Of a stretch of 37,098 nucleotides of DNA, positions 24,386 through 31,723 are shown in pieces. A program made the position numbers and the translations under genes. The notes beneath the pieces are model-generated. The model had not been told where the DNA came from. It did no database searches and was given only the letters and a program-made list of their open reading frames with translations. The stretch is from assembly GCF_003347495.1 (NCBI RefSeq), contig NZ_QCXY01000018.1:1-37098 (forward strand), read 5' to 3'. Every line of letters begins with the position of its first letter. Positions within the stretch are counted from its first letter, which is position 1. The DNA is from Pleomorphovibrio marinus (GTDB lineage: Bacteria; Bacteroidota; Bacteroidia; Cytophagales; Cyclobacteriaceae).

Positions 24386-25264
24386 ATGTCCAAGCCAAAT
24401 CTTTCCTCCACACCCATCAGCCTCCAGCCCATGCGGCCCCAAGACCTAGAAGTGGCCATGGCACTAAAGAACGCAGAGGGCTGGAACCAGACCCTTGAGG
24501 ATTGGAATCTATTCCTTCAATGCAATCCGGATTTATGCCTTGGTGCCAAAGTAAAGGATAGGTTGGTAGGTACCGTGACCGCACTTGCCTTTGAACAAAA
24601 AGTGGCATGGATCAGTATGATGCTAGTGCAAAAGGAATACAGAGGGAGGGGTATTAGCAAGTTGCTGCTTAAAGAGATTATCGAAAGACTGGGAAATTGC
24701 TCATCCATCAAGCTGGATGCCACACCTGCGGGATACCCAGTGTATGAGTCCTTGGGATTTGTAGAGGAATTCGCATTGGCAAGGTATGTCCTTGATGTGG
24801 ATAGGTATCCTATCAAACCCCTTGAAGGAAGCGCCCTGATGCCAATACAAACATCAGACCTTAAGGGCTTAATCCAATGGGATAGTCCTTACTTTGGGGC
24901 AAACAGGAGTGTGGTACTTAATCATCTCCATAGCCTAGCACCTGAATTAGCTTGGTATACAGAAAACGAGGGGGAGGTATTGGGGTATGTGCTGGGCAGA
25001 CCAGGAACCCGTTTCACCCAAATTGGCCCCTTGGTGGCCAAGGATAGCAGAATCGCTAATCAATTACTATTTAAAGCTGTTTCCCAAATTTCAGGAGGAA
25101 AGGTGGTGATGGACCTTTGCAAACATCAAACGGAACTAGTCAAAACCACAGAGGGTGCGGGCTTCGAAAAACAGAGAGACCTTTATCGCATGTATTTCAA
25201 AAGTAATGCTTTTGCAGGCCGACCGGAAAACTACTTTCTTGTGGCTGGCCCCGAGTTGGGATAA
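24386..25264 (+). CDS. GNAT-family N-acetyltransferase with C-terminal Acetyltransf_18-like domain
   Basis: This is a 292-residue protein with two GNAT-related halves. The N-terminal catalytic half carries the acetyl-CoA loop VQKEYRGRGISKLLL (residues 81-95) preceded by the strand VAWISMMLV. A second domain at about 145-285 (LMPIQTSDLKGLIQWDSPYF, YTENEGEVLGYVLGRPG, FTQIGPLVAKDSRIANQLLF) matches what I know of the Acetyltransf_18 partner domain. The acetyl acceptor is unknown. It is a single gene, with no operon partner. Confidence 0.85.
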   Translation: MSKPNLSSTPISLQPMRPQDLEVAMALKNAEGWNQTLEDWNLFLQCNPDLCLGAKVKDRLVGTVTALAFEQKVAWISMMLVQKEYRGRGISKLLLKEIIERLGNCSSIKLDATPAGYPVYESLGFVEEFALARYVLDVDRYPIKPLEGSALMPIQTSDLKGLIQWDSPYFGANRSVVLNHLHSLAPELAWYTENEGEVLGYVLGRPGTRFTQIGPLVAKDSRIANQLLFKAVSQISGGKVVMDLCKHQTELVKTTEGAGFEKQRDLYRMYFKSNAFAGRPENYFLVAGPELG

Positions 25265-25340
25265 TTAGCCTGTTTTTTGTGCTTTCATAGTAGCTGATTA
25301 ACTTTGCAGCCCTTTTGAACCAATCCAAGATAGCGTTTTG

Positions 25341-25498
25341 CAATCGAGCCTGCCTGGACGGCAGTCAGGCATGAGGAGCACGTCACTCGGGGGGATGTCC
25401 CCCCGATAGCTACGGGGCATGGCGTGATTCCCCCGAACCAAGTTTGGGGTATGCAGGGGCAGGCTATATGACCGCTAAAAGACAATTACAACATATGA
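25341..25498 (+). repeat. Start-codon repeat element, copy g (tandem with h)
   Basis: The distal end is AATCGAGCCTGCC, the only good copy without a preceding ATGAA. The proximal end ATG (25496-25498) is also the first ATG of copy h. Stem arms are ATATG (25467-25471) and CATAT (25493-25497), the A/T version. An extra inverted segment, GGGGGATGTCCCCCCGATAG, lies inside. Confidence 0.83.
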
Positions 25499-25585
25499 AA
25501 TCGAGCATGACGAGCACGTCACACACAGGGATGATTATCGTTGCGAGATTCCATGTGACCAATAAGAAACAATTATAAACACATG
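25496..25585 (+). repeat. Start-codon repeat element, copy h (short type)
   Basis: It runs from ATGAAATCGAGC to the ATG of the following membrane-protein gene (25583-25585). Stem arms are ATGTG (25553-25557) and CACAT (25580-25584). It keeps the TGACG/CGTCA hairpin and lacks the GCCTG/CAGGC and CCCGAA/TTCGGG hairpins. At 90 bp it is the shortest copy and so defines the minimal unit. Confidence 0.86.
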
Positions 25586-26374
25586 AAACAAGCATTTATT
25601 ATTTTCCTCTTTTTTAGTAGTTGTTTTCATCTCCAAGCACAAATCCTCAATATTGAAAATCTGAGGATGAAAAAAGACACGGCCAGGACATTTATGGTTA
25701 AGACCACTGCGGGTCTGAATATGTTCAACCGTAGTGCAGGGGTGGATGATCCGGTGAATTTATTTGGCTATAACCTTGATGTTAACGCCCTATACTATCC
25801 CAATGAGCATGCCTATGTCCTTGTTTCCAAGCTGGACTATCTGAGGATTAATGAAAATGATTTTCTTAATTTTGGTTTTGCCCATATGAGAATGAATCTA
25901 TTCCGGGACAAAAAGGTCAACTACGAGATTTTCACACAATACTCTTTCGACAACTTTAGGGGACTAGACCCACGACTGTTGGCAGGAGGATCTTTTCGTA
26001 TAAACCTTATCGATAACCAGAAAACAAGACTGATCCTTGGTTTGGGTGGATTCTATGAATGGGAAACCTGGAGGCACCCCTATGAGGAGCAAATTGTGGA
26101 AATAGACCTTGTGAAAAGCTCAAACTACCTTTCTTTCAGGGCTACCCTGAATGAGTATGTGGATATCAATACAGTAAACTACTATCAGGTGGGGTATGAC
26201 CCTATGATATCGGATTTCAGGCATAGGATAAGCAGTAGTACGGTGCTAAACACCAAGATAAGTGACTGGCTATCCTTTACCAACACTTTTGAAATCAACT
26301 ATGAAAATAGACCTGTAGTCCCTATTACCAATTTGATTTTTTCCTTTAGGACTGGGCTTTCCTTTGATTTTTAG
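25583..26374 (+). CDS. DUF481-like outer-membrane beta-barrel protein
   Basis: A signal peptide (KQAFIIFLFFSSCFHLQAQ) leads a 263-residue protein made of alternating beta strands. Examples are VKTTAGLNMFNRSAGV, NFGFAHMRMNLFRDKKVNYE, QYSFDNFRGLDPRLLAGGSF, TRLILGLGGFYEWE and ISDWLSFTNTFEINYENRP. It ends in the aromatic FRTGLSFDF, the C-terminal signature of an outer-membrane barrel. The closest family I recognise is DUF481 (YdiY-like). The start is fixed by repeat copy h. Function unknown. Confidence 0.78.
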   Translation: MKQAFIIFLFFSSCFHLQAQILNIENLRMKKDTARTFMVKTTAGLNMFNRSAGVDDPVNLFGYNLDVNALYYPNEHAYVLVSKLDYLRINENDFLNFGFAHMRMNLFRDKKVNYEIFTQYSFDNFRGLDPRLLAGGSFRINLIDNQKTRLILGLGGFYEWETWRHPYEEQIVEIDLVKSSNYLSFRATLNEYVDINTVNYYQVGYDPMISDFRHRISSSTVLNTKISDWLSFTNTFEINYENRPVVPITNLIFSFRTGLSFDF

Positions 26375-26456
26375 GGAGGGAAAACATCAGCAGGAATATC
26401 ACCGAAAAATGAAGGGGCTTGGTCTAAGAAAAGGATAAATTTTATAACTTGCGGCG

Positions 26457-27602
26457 ATGGAAAATTTTGTAGTTTCGGCCAGGAAGTACAGGCCCACAAA
26501 TTTCAAGAGTGTGGTAGGCCAACAGCACATTACCACCACGCTGAAAAACGCCATAAAGAACCAACATTTGGCGCAGGCGTTTCTTTTTTGCGGCCCCAGA
26601 GGTGTGGGGAAAACTACATGTGCCCGGATTTTGGCAAAAACCATTAACTGTGAAAACAGGACAGCAGACGTGGAGGCGTGTAACGTATGCGATTCCTGTA
26701 AGGCTTTTGACACTAGCAGTGCTTTTAACGTTCATGAATTGGATGCAGCTTCCAATAACTCGGTGGATGACATCCGTAATTTGGTAGATCAAGTAAGATA
26801 TGCGCCCCAAAAAGGGCAATTCAAGGTGTATATCATCGATGAGGTTCATATGCTTTCCGTATCTGCCTTTAATGCCTTTCTGAAAACCTTGGAGGAGCCC
26901 CCGAAGCATGCCATCTTTATTCTGGCCACTACAGAGAAGCACAAAATTATCCCCACTATCCTTTCCAGGTGCCAGATTTTTGATTTCAACCGGATTCAAA
27001 TTAATGATATAGCCGAACACCTAAAGTATATTTCGGCAAAGGAAAACGTCAGTTATGAGGATGAGGCATTGCGACTAATTGCCACCAAGGCGGATGGGGC
27101 ATTAAGGGATGCGCTCTCCATTTTTGATTTGATTGTTACCTTTTCAGCTGGAAAAACGGTAACCTACCAGGAGACTATTTCCAACTTGCATATTCTGGAT
27201 TATGATTATTATTTCAGGGTCACTGATGCCCTGTTGGAAGAAAGCATTTCCTCGGCCTTGTTGATATTCGACGAGATCCTGAAAAAAGGGTTTGACGGAC
27301 ATAATTTTTTGGTTGGCTTGTCGGCACATTTCAGGGAATTGATGGTGAGTAAGGATTCAGCTACTATCGCCCTCATGGAGGTTTCGGAAGGAGCTAAGGA
27401 GCGCTATAAGGAGCAATCCGGAAAAACCACTTTGTCCTTCCTTTTATCCGCCTTGAACATTTGTAACCAGGCAGACCATTCCTACAAAACCAGCAAAAAC
27501 CAACGTCTCCATGTGGAACTTGTTTTGATGAAGCTGGCTAAGCTTCCTCATGCCATTACCTTGGCAGCAGTAGCACAAGAAGAAACAAAAAAAAAAACAT
27601 AG
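26457..27602 (+). CDS. dnaX: DNA polymerase III gamma/tau subunit, zero-frame product (gamma-like)
   Basis: This is the clamp-loader ATPase of the replisome. Walker A is GPRGVGKT at 46-53. The zinc-binding cysteines are C65, C75, C78 and C81. Walker B is VYIIDEVH (D128, E129), and the SRC motif LSRCQIF is at 169-175. Domains II and III continue to about residue 365. The zero frame then enters a run of eleven A residues and stops six codons after the run begins (TAG 27600-27602), giving 381 aa. A long continuation in the -1 frame (27602-28174) encodes the tau-specific part. The short form alone would act as a gamma-type loader without the polymerase-binding tail. Confidence 0.95.
   Translation: MENFVVSARKYRPTNFKSVVGQQHITTTLKNAIKNQHLAQAFLFCGPRGVGKTTCARILAKTINCENRTADVEACNVCDSCKAFDTSSAFNVHELDAASNNSVDDIRNLVDQVRYAPQKGQFKVYIIDEVHMLSVSAFNAFLKTLEEPPKHAIFILATTEKHKIIPTILSRCQIFDFNRIQINDIAEHLKYISAKENVSYEDEALRLIATKADGALRDALSIFDLIVTFSAGKTVTYQETISNLHILDYDYYFRVTDALLEESISSALLIFDEILKKGFDGHNFLVGLSAHFRELMVSKDSATIALMEVSEGAKERYKEQSGKTTLSFLLSALNICNQADHSYKTSKNQRLHVELVLMKLAKLPHAITLAAVAQEETKKKT
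27587..27597 (+). other. A11 slippery run: programmed frameshift or transcriptional slippage site in dnaX
   Basis: Eleven A residues follow ACGA-like coding (GAAGAAAC) and precede CATAG. In the zero frame this reads ACA AAA AAA AAA ACA TAG. Moving back one base, or adding one A in the transcript, gives AAA AAA AAC ATA GGC and an open frame to 28174. dnaX is known to use such sites in other bacteria. A homopolymer sequencing error is the alternative. Confidence 0.7.
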
Positions 27603-28174
27603 GCGAGGAGACGCCGCAAGAAGCAACTGAACCATCATCCCTGCCCTTTAATGGGAAGAACCAGCCCGCCGCCCCCGTTAAACGGACCTTAACCATCCCG
27701 AAGAACATTGATGAGGCCAAGGCGGCCGTTCAGGAGAAAGAGAGAGGAAAAGAATCAAGAGAAGAAAAACCGACTCCGGTGAAAGAAGAGGAGGCTTCAG
27801 AATCCCAGTTGGAGATTACCAGGGAACAAGTCGCCAAAGCCCTCGAAGAAATCATTTTTGGCTATAAGCAAAGCCATAGGAATATGGAAATTGCCGTATT
27901 CAAGCAGGAATTTGAGTTGCGAACGCACCAGGTTCATTTTTTTCTGCACGGAGAATTACAACAGGATATTTTTGAAAAATGCAAACCCGAGATCAACCGG
28001 CTGCTCAAGCAAAAACTAAAACACCCGGAGGTGGAAGCCTCCTGCGAAATTCTAGAGGAAAAGAATACGGGTAAAAACCTCTATACTTCCACGGATAAGC
28101 TGAACTTTTTGCTGGAAAAGTCCCCGGCACTCAAGGAGCTCCAAAAAAGATTTGGATTGGAAACGGACTTTTAA
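27602..28174 (+). CDS. dnaX: DnaX tau-specific C-terminal extension (-1 frame)
   Basis: The frame is open from the slippery run onwards (GEETPQEATEPSSLPFNGKN and so on). It first encodes a charged, proline-containing linker (about 60 residues, with KNIDEAKAAVQEKERGKESR). A folded domain of about 130 residues follows (ITREQVAKALEEIIFGYKQS, ELRTHQVHFFLHGELQQDIF, KLNFLLEKSPALKELQKRFG). This matches the C-terminal domain of Bacteroidetes gamma/tau proteins, which contacts the polymerase and helicase. An internal ATG at 27779 could start a separate 131-aa product, but continuity with dnaX is more likely. The stop overlaps the convergent DUF3078 gene by 4 bp. Confidence 0.82.
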   Translation, partial: GEETPQEATEPSSLPFNGKNQPAAPVKRTLTIPKNIDEAKAAVQEKERGKESREEKPTPVKEEEASESQLEITREQVAKALEEIIFGYKQSHRNMEIAVFKQEFELRTHQVHFFLHGELQQDIFEKCKPEINRLLKQKLKHPEVEASCEILEEKNTGKNLYTSTDKLNFLLEKSPALKELQKRFGLETDF

Positions 28175-29166
28175 AAATCTATGGCTATGCCAAAGTTTAT
28201 CAAGTTCTGGAGTTGAATGGCCCTAGATGCCGTGCCGTCGTCCTGTTCTATAAATACGCTTTCATCATAGATCATTACCGTCTCTATACGTGTGGTGATG
28301 TATTGGTTTACCCTTAGGTTTATTACGGAGTTGAAGTTGACTACCACATTTCCCAGTCTCTCATAATTGGAGAATAAATTGATGTCGGCTTTCCAACGGA
28401 TATTTTCCATCAATTGTGTATCAATCGATGAGCCCACCGAAATTCCTGCCTCAGGTCTTACTTTTTCACCTGGCACCACACCAAAGGCACCGGCATTGCT
28501 GAGGGAATCATCAAGCACAATAGTAAATCTTCCTGTGAATGGAGAGAAAATAGCGGAGAATTTGTTGTTTGTCCCATATTCTACCTGGTAGTTCAAACCC
28601 GTGGAGGATTGAACGTACCCTGGGCTGAGTAGATCAGAAATCCGGTTTCGGTTTTCCTGTTCTGCTCCTGCCGGCCTGAAATACCGGTAACCTTCGAGCA
28701 ACTGGGTTCTGGCATCTATTTGGGTAGAAAGGTAAATCTTCTCGGTCAACTCCCGTCCGTATTTGCTGATAAAAATAAAGTTGTCGTTGGTTTTACGAGT
28801 AGGGTAGGCTCTGCCCCCCTGTCTGTTGATACCGTAATTGACCGTGAGTTTTGTGTCCCAAATTTTTTTGTCCTTTTTGTAACTTGCAAATAACTGCAGC
28901 CCCGTGTTAAGGGCAAATGAGGAGGCACCACCAGCCGCCCAGTTGCTCAATGCCACCTGCTGTATGCTCAGGGTGAAATTCCCTCCCGATTCCCAATAAA
29001 GTTCAATGGGCGTAGGTTCTATGATCAGGGAATCCCCTATCATCACAAGAGTGTCCCCACTGATGATGACAGTGTCTGCACGTATTATTTGATCCTCCTG
29101 CGCAATAACGGGGAAAGCCGTTAAAAAAAAGCTGGCTAAAGAAAGAATAAAGAGGATCTGTCGCAT
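28171..29166 (-). CDS. DUF3078 family exported protein
   Basis: A signal peptide (RQILFILSLASFFLTAFPVI, AQ) leads a 331-residue, probably outer-membrane-associated beta protein. The hallmark of the family is ELYWESGGNFTLSIQQVALS followed by NWAAGGASSFALN. Strand pairs such as DTKLTVNYGINRQGG and EKIYLSTQIDARTQLLEGYR follow, and the C-terminus is NLINFGIAIDF. The function of DUF3078 is unknown. The gene begins 48 bp after the lytic transglycosylase stop and may be co-transcribed with it. Confidence 0.88.
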   Translation of the reverse strand: MRQILFILSLASFFLTAFPVIAQEDQIIRADTVIISGDTLVMIGDSLIIEPTPIELYWESGGNFTLSIQQVALSNWAAGGASSFALNTGLQLFASYKKDKKIWDTKLTVNYGINRQGGRAYPTRKTNDNFIFISKYGRELTEKIYLSTQIDARTQLLEGYRYFRPAGAEQENRNRISDLLSPGYVQSSTGLNYQVEYGTNNKFSAIFSPFTGRFTIVLDDSLSNAGAFGVVPGEKVRPEAGISVGSSIDTQLMENIRWKADINLFSNYERLGNVVVNFNSVINLRVNQYITTRIETVMIYDESVFIEQDDGTASRAIQLQNLINFGIAIDF

Positions 29167-29214
29167 ATGATCAAATAGCTTTCGCTTGCAAATATAGAAA
29201 GATCCCTTTTTCCA

Positions 29215-30798
29215 CTACTGGTAGATTTTCAATTTTTGCCCAACTTTTAAAATACTTGATTCCTCTAGACCGTTCCAGCTCCTTAGCTGGTCTATACTTA
29301 CACCATATTTCTTAGAAAGTGCGTACAAGGTGTCCCCAGGTTGAACCTGATGCTCTATACCCTGCTCATTACTGTTATCAGACTGAGAAGTCCTTCCAGA
29401 ATTGGCCTGAGTGGCAGGAGCCTGCTGAGAAGATTTTGCCGGAGGAGAAGGCACAGAAGTCTGCTGAACAGGTGTCTTTGGCTGGGAAGGTCTTACTATT
29501 TCTATTTCCTCATTCCTTCTTCTGTAGTCCTGAAGCAAGAGAACCATCCCCGGCTGCAAATCCTTGTCCTTATATAATCTGTTTTTGGCTTTTAAGGAAT
29601 GCAGGCGAATGCCGTATTTTTGGGAAATAGACCAAAGGGTTTCACCTGGCTGGACGATATGTTCCCCTACTTTTCCTTTCGCTTTTTTCCTTTTGGTGTA
29701 GTAATAGTTCCCCTCAATGATGGCATCTGATCTATTCAGGTCGTTTACGCGCCTTAGTTTACGTTCCCTTTTCCCAGTTTGGATGGCTAGTTGGGTAATT
29801 GGACCACTTCTAGACGCCCTTACGGCTCTTATGTCGTTTACCTTTATCTGTCCGGGCTGGGTGGCCTTGGAAACATTGCCACTTACCTTGGGGTAGGCCT
29901 GAGCCTGCCTGGCCCTTGGGCCACTCAAGTCCGGAGTTGCTGTGGGGCTGGTCTCCGTGCTACTGGCTATGGCAGGCCGGGATGGTGCGATGTCCTTTCT
30001 GATGAAGGTGACAAAGTAGGTTTTATCTCCTGGAATTTGTCCATTTGTAGTCCATTTGTTGTATTCCTTTAAGTGGCTTTCACTTACTCCCAGAGATTTG
30101 GACAACGCTGCCAATGTGGTTGGCCCTCTTACAGGGTGCTCATGAAGGTAATCCCCGTTACTTACTAGCATCCCAGTCTTACCTTCAAATGCTATTTTAT
30201 GGGCCAAGTATTTTTTTAGGTACCAATGGGAATTGCGGTCAATATCCATGGTTTTTTTTCCATTGTATTTGTCCCCAAAATAGCCCCTTGCACCACCCAG
30301 TCCCATTTGGTAAGACACCAGGGCACAGGCCCAGTTGTTCAGGTGACTTTGATGTTTTTTGAGATACAAGGCTGCCCCCCTGGTGGAGGCCACGATGTTT
30401 TTCCTTTCGTCGATCTGGTTGTCCACCCTCAAAAACACCTCCTCTGCCGTTCCCTTTTTGAATTGCCAAAAACCCACAGCGTTTGAGGTGGATACTGCAT
30501 CGGAAATTAGGCTACTCTCTTGGATAACTAGGTACTTTAGATCCGTGGGTACCCCTTGTTCTCTTAAAACCCGCTCCACTGTTGGCATGTAAAGATTAAC
30601 CCTGTCCAACTTGATTTGAAAGTAATTGGGGCTGCGGTACAGGGCGTTCACATCCGCCTGTATTTCCCTTCTCGCCTGCTCATTGAGTTTCAGGGTAATG
30701 TCGGCAAAATAGATCACCGAAGGCACTTCGGGAACCTGGGCGTAAAGGACTTGGGAAAGACCAACTACCGAAAACCATAAAAAAAGAAATACTTTCAT
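29215..30798 (-). CDS. MltD-like membrane-bound lytic murein transglycosylase with two LysM domains
   Basis: This periplasmic or outer-membrane enzyme cleaves peptidoglycan glycan strands to give anhydro-muropeptides. The signal peptide is about residues 1-20. The SLT domain spans about 65-205, with catalytic E94 in VIQESSLISDAVSTSNAVGF and the supporting SYQMG and WYLKKYLAHK motifs. A basic Pro/Ser/Gln-rich linker separates two LysM peptidoglycan-binding domains: 379-422 (HIVQPGETLWSISQKYG) and 482-526 (HQVQPGDTLYALSKKYG). At 527 aa it resembles other Bacteroidetes MltD proteins. The start codon is the terminal ATG of repeat copy i. A DUF3078 gene follows in the same direction. Confidence 0.93.
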   Translation of the reverse strand: MKVFLFLWFSVVGLSQVLYAQVPEVPSVIYFADITLKLNEQARREIQADVNALYRSPNYFQIKLDRVNLYMPTVERVLREQGVPTDLKYLVIQESSLISDAVSTSNAVGFWQFKKGTAEEVFLRVDNQIDERKNIVASTRGAALYLKKHQSHLNNWACALVSYQMGLGGARGYFGDKYNGKKTMDIDRNSHWYLKKYLAHKIAFEGKTGMLVSNGDYLHEHPVRGPTTLAALSKSLGVSESHLKEYNKWTTNGQIPGDKTYFVTFIRKDIAPSRPAIASSTETSPTATPDLSGPRARQAQAYPKVSGNVSKATQPGQIKVNDIRAVRASRSGPITQLAIQTGKRERKLRRVNDLNRSDAIIEGNYYYTKRKKAKGKVGEHIVQPGETLWSISQKYGIRLHSLKAKNRLYKDKDLQPGMVLLLQDYRRRNEEIEIVRPSQPKTPVQQTSVPSPPAKSSQQAPATQANSGRTSQSDNSNEQGIEHQVQPGDTLYALSKKYGVSIDQLRSWNGLEESSILKVGQKLKIYQ

Positions 30799-30911
30799 GT
30801 GTTTATATTTTGTTCTTTAATGGTCACATGGAATCTCGCATGATTTTAATCATCCCTCCGTGCGTCGCTCGCGTCATGCCCTGACTGCCGTCAGGACAGG
30901 CTCGATTTCAT
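30796..30911 (-). repeat. Start-codon repeat element, copy i (short type, tandem with j)
   Basis: It runs from ATGAAATCGAGC (30911) to the transglycosylase ATG (30798). Stem arms CACAT and ATGTG lie at 30825-30829 and 30797-30801. The perfect CCTGAC-TGCC-GTCAGG hairpin is present and the CCCGAA/TTCGGG hairpin is absent. Confidence 0.87.
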
Positions 30912-31072
30912 CTGTTTATAATTGTTTTTCAGTGGTCAGATAGCCTGCCCCTGCCTGCCCCGAACTCGTTTCGGGGAACTTGTTTCGGGGGAATCTCGCA
31001 GTCTATAATCATCTCTCCGTGTGAGGTTCTCCTCATGCCTGACTGCCGTCCAGGCAGGCTCGATTTCTTCAT
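30909..31072 (-). repeat. Start-codon repeat element, copy j (long type)
   Basis: It begins ATGAAGAAATCGAGC (31072), 7 bp after the stop of the O-methyltransferase gene, and ends at the ATG shared with copy i. Stem arms CAGAT and ATCTG lie at 30937-30941 and 30910-30914. The TGAGG/CCTCA hairpin lies at 31022-31035. Confidence 0.87.
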
Positions 31073-31079
31073 CTTACAT

Positions 31080-31718
31080 TTATATTCTTCTAGCCATCAT
31101 TATTCCATCCCTAAAAGGCAAAATTAGGTTTTCTACCCTGGGGTCCTTGTTAACAATTTTATTGAACTCCAAAATAGTCTCCGTGTCTTTGTCAAGTTTT
31201 CTCCGGTTTTTAGCCAATACCTTTCCTGACCAAAGGATGTTGTCCGCCAATATCAAGCCACCCTTTCTTATACGATCAACGGTCAAATTGTAATAGTTGA
31301 CATAATTAATCTTATCAGCATCAATAAAAACCAGGTCAAATTGTGTATCTAATTGGGGTATTAGTTCTAGGGCATTACCGATTTTGTAATCTATTTTGCC
31401 TTCGAGCCCAGCCAGTTTAAAATACTTTCTAGCCATCGTTTCCAGTTCTGCATTGATGTCAATGGTAACCAACCTACCTCCTTCTGCCAAGCCCCTAGCC
31501 AGGCAGATACTTCCATATCCGGTATAGGTACCTATTTCCAATATGTTTTTTGCATGGAGCAGTTTAGCCATTTGGGTCAAAAACATACCCTGAAGGTGAC
31601 CGGATAGCATTCGGGGTTTCAAAACTTTAAGGTGGGTTTCCCTGCTTAGCGCCCTGAGCACTTCGTCCTCAGCACCACTGTGTCTTTCGCAGTAGTTGAT
31701 TAGTGCCTCATCCATCAT
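31080..31718 (-). CDS. Class I SAM-dependent O-methyltransferase (CCoAOMT/COMT type)
   Basis: This 212-residue cytoplasmic methyltransferase has the SAM-binding motif NILEIGTYTGYGS at about 58-70, an acidic motif VTIDIN, and the metal-binding FDLVFIDADKINY (D133, D135) and LADN (D159, N160). These are typical of the divalent-metal-dependent catechol-type O-methyltransferases. The physiological substrate is unknown. It starts 5 bp after the M16 peptidase stop, so the two are one operon. Confidence 0.93.
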   Translation of the reverse strand: MMDEALINYCERHSGAEDEVLRALSRETHLKVLKPRMLSGHLQGMFLTQMAKLLHAKNILEIGTYTGYGSICLARGLAEGGRLVTIDINAELETMARKYFKLAGLEGKIDYKIGNALELIPQLDTQFDLVFIDADKINYVNYYNLTVDRIRKGGLILADNILWSGKVLAKNRRKLDKDTETILEFNKIVNKDPRVENLILPFRDGIMMARRI

Positions 31719-31723
31719 AACTG

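Noticed and set aside
25285-25485. Minus-strand ORF containing SSCLTAVQAGSI, with a similar one at 31021-31293
   Set aside because: The shared peptide is the translation of the repeat element's GCCTG/CAGGC hairpin in another frame, not a protein family.
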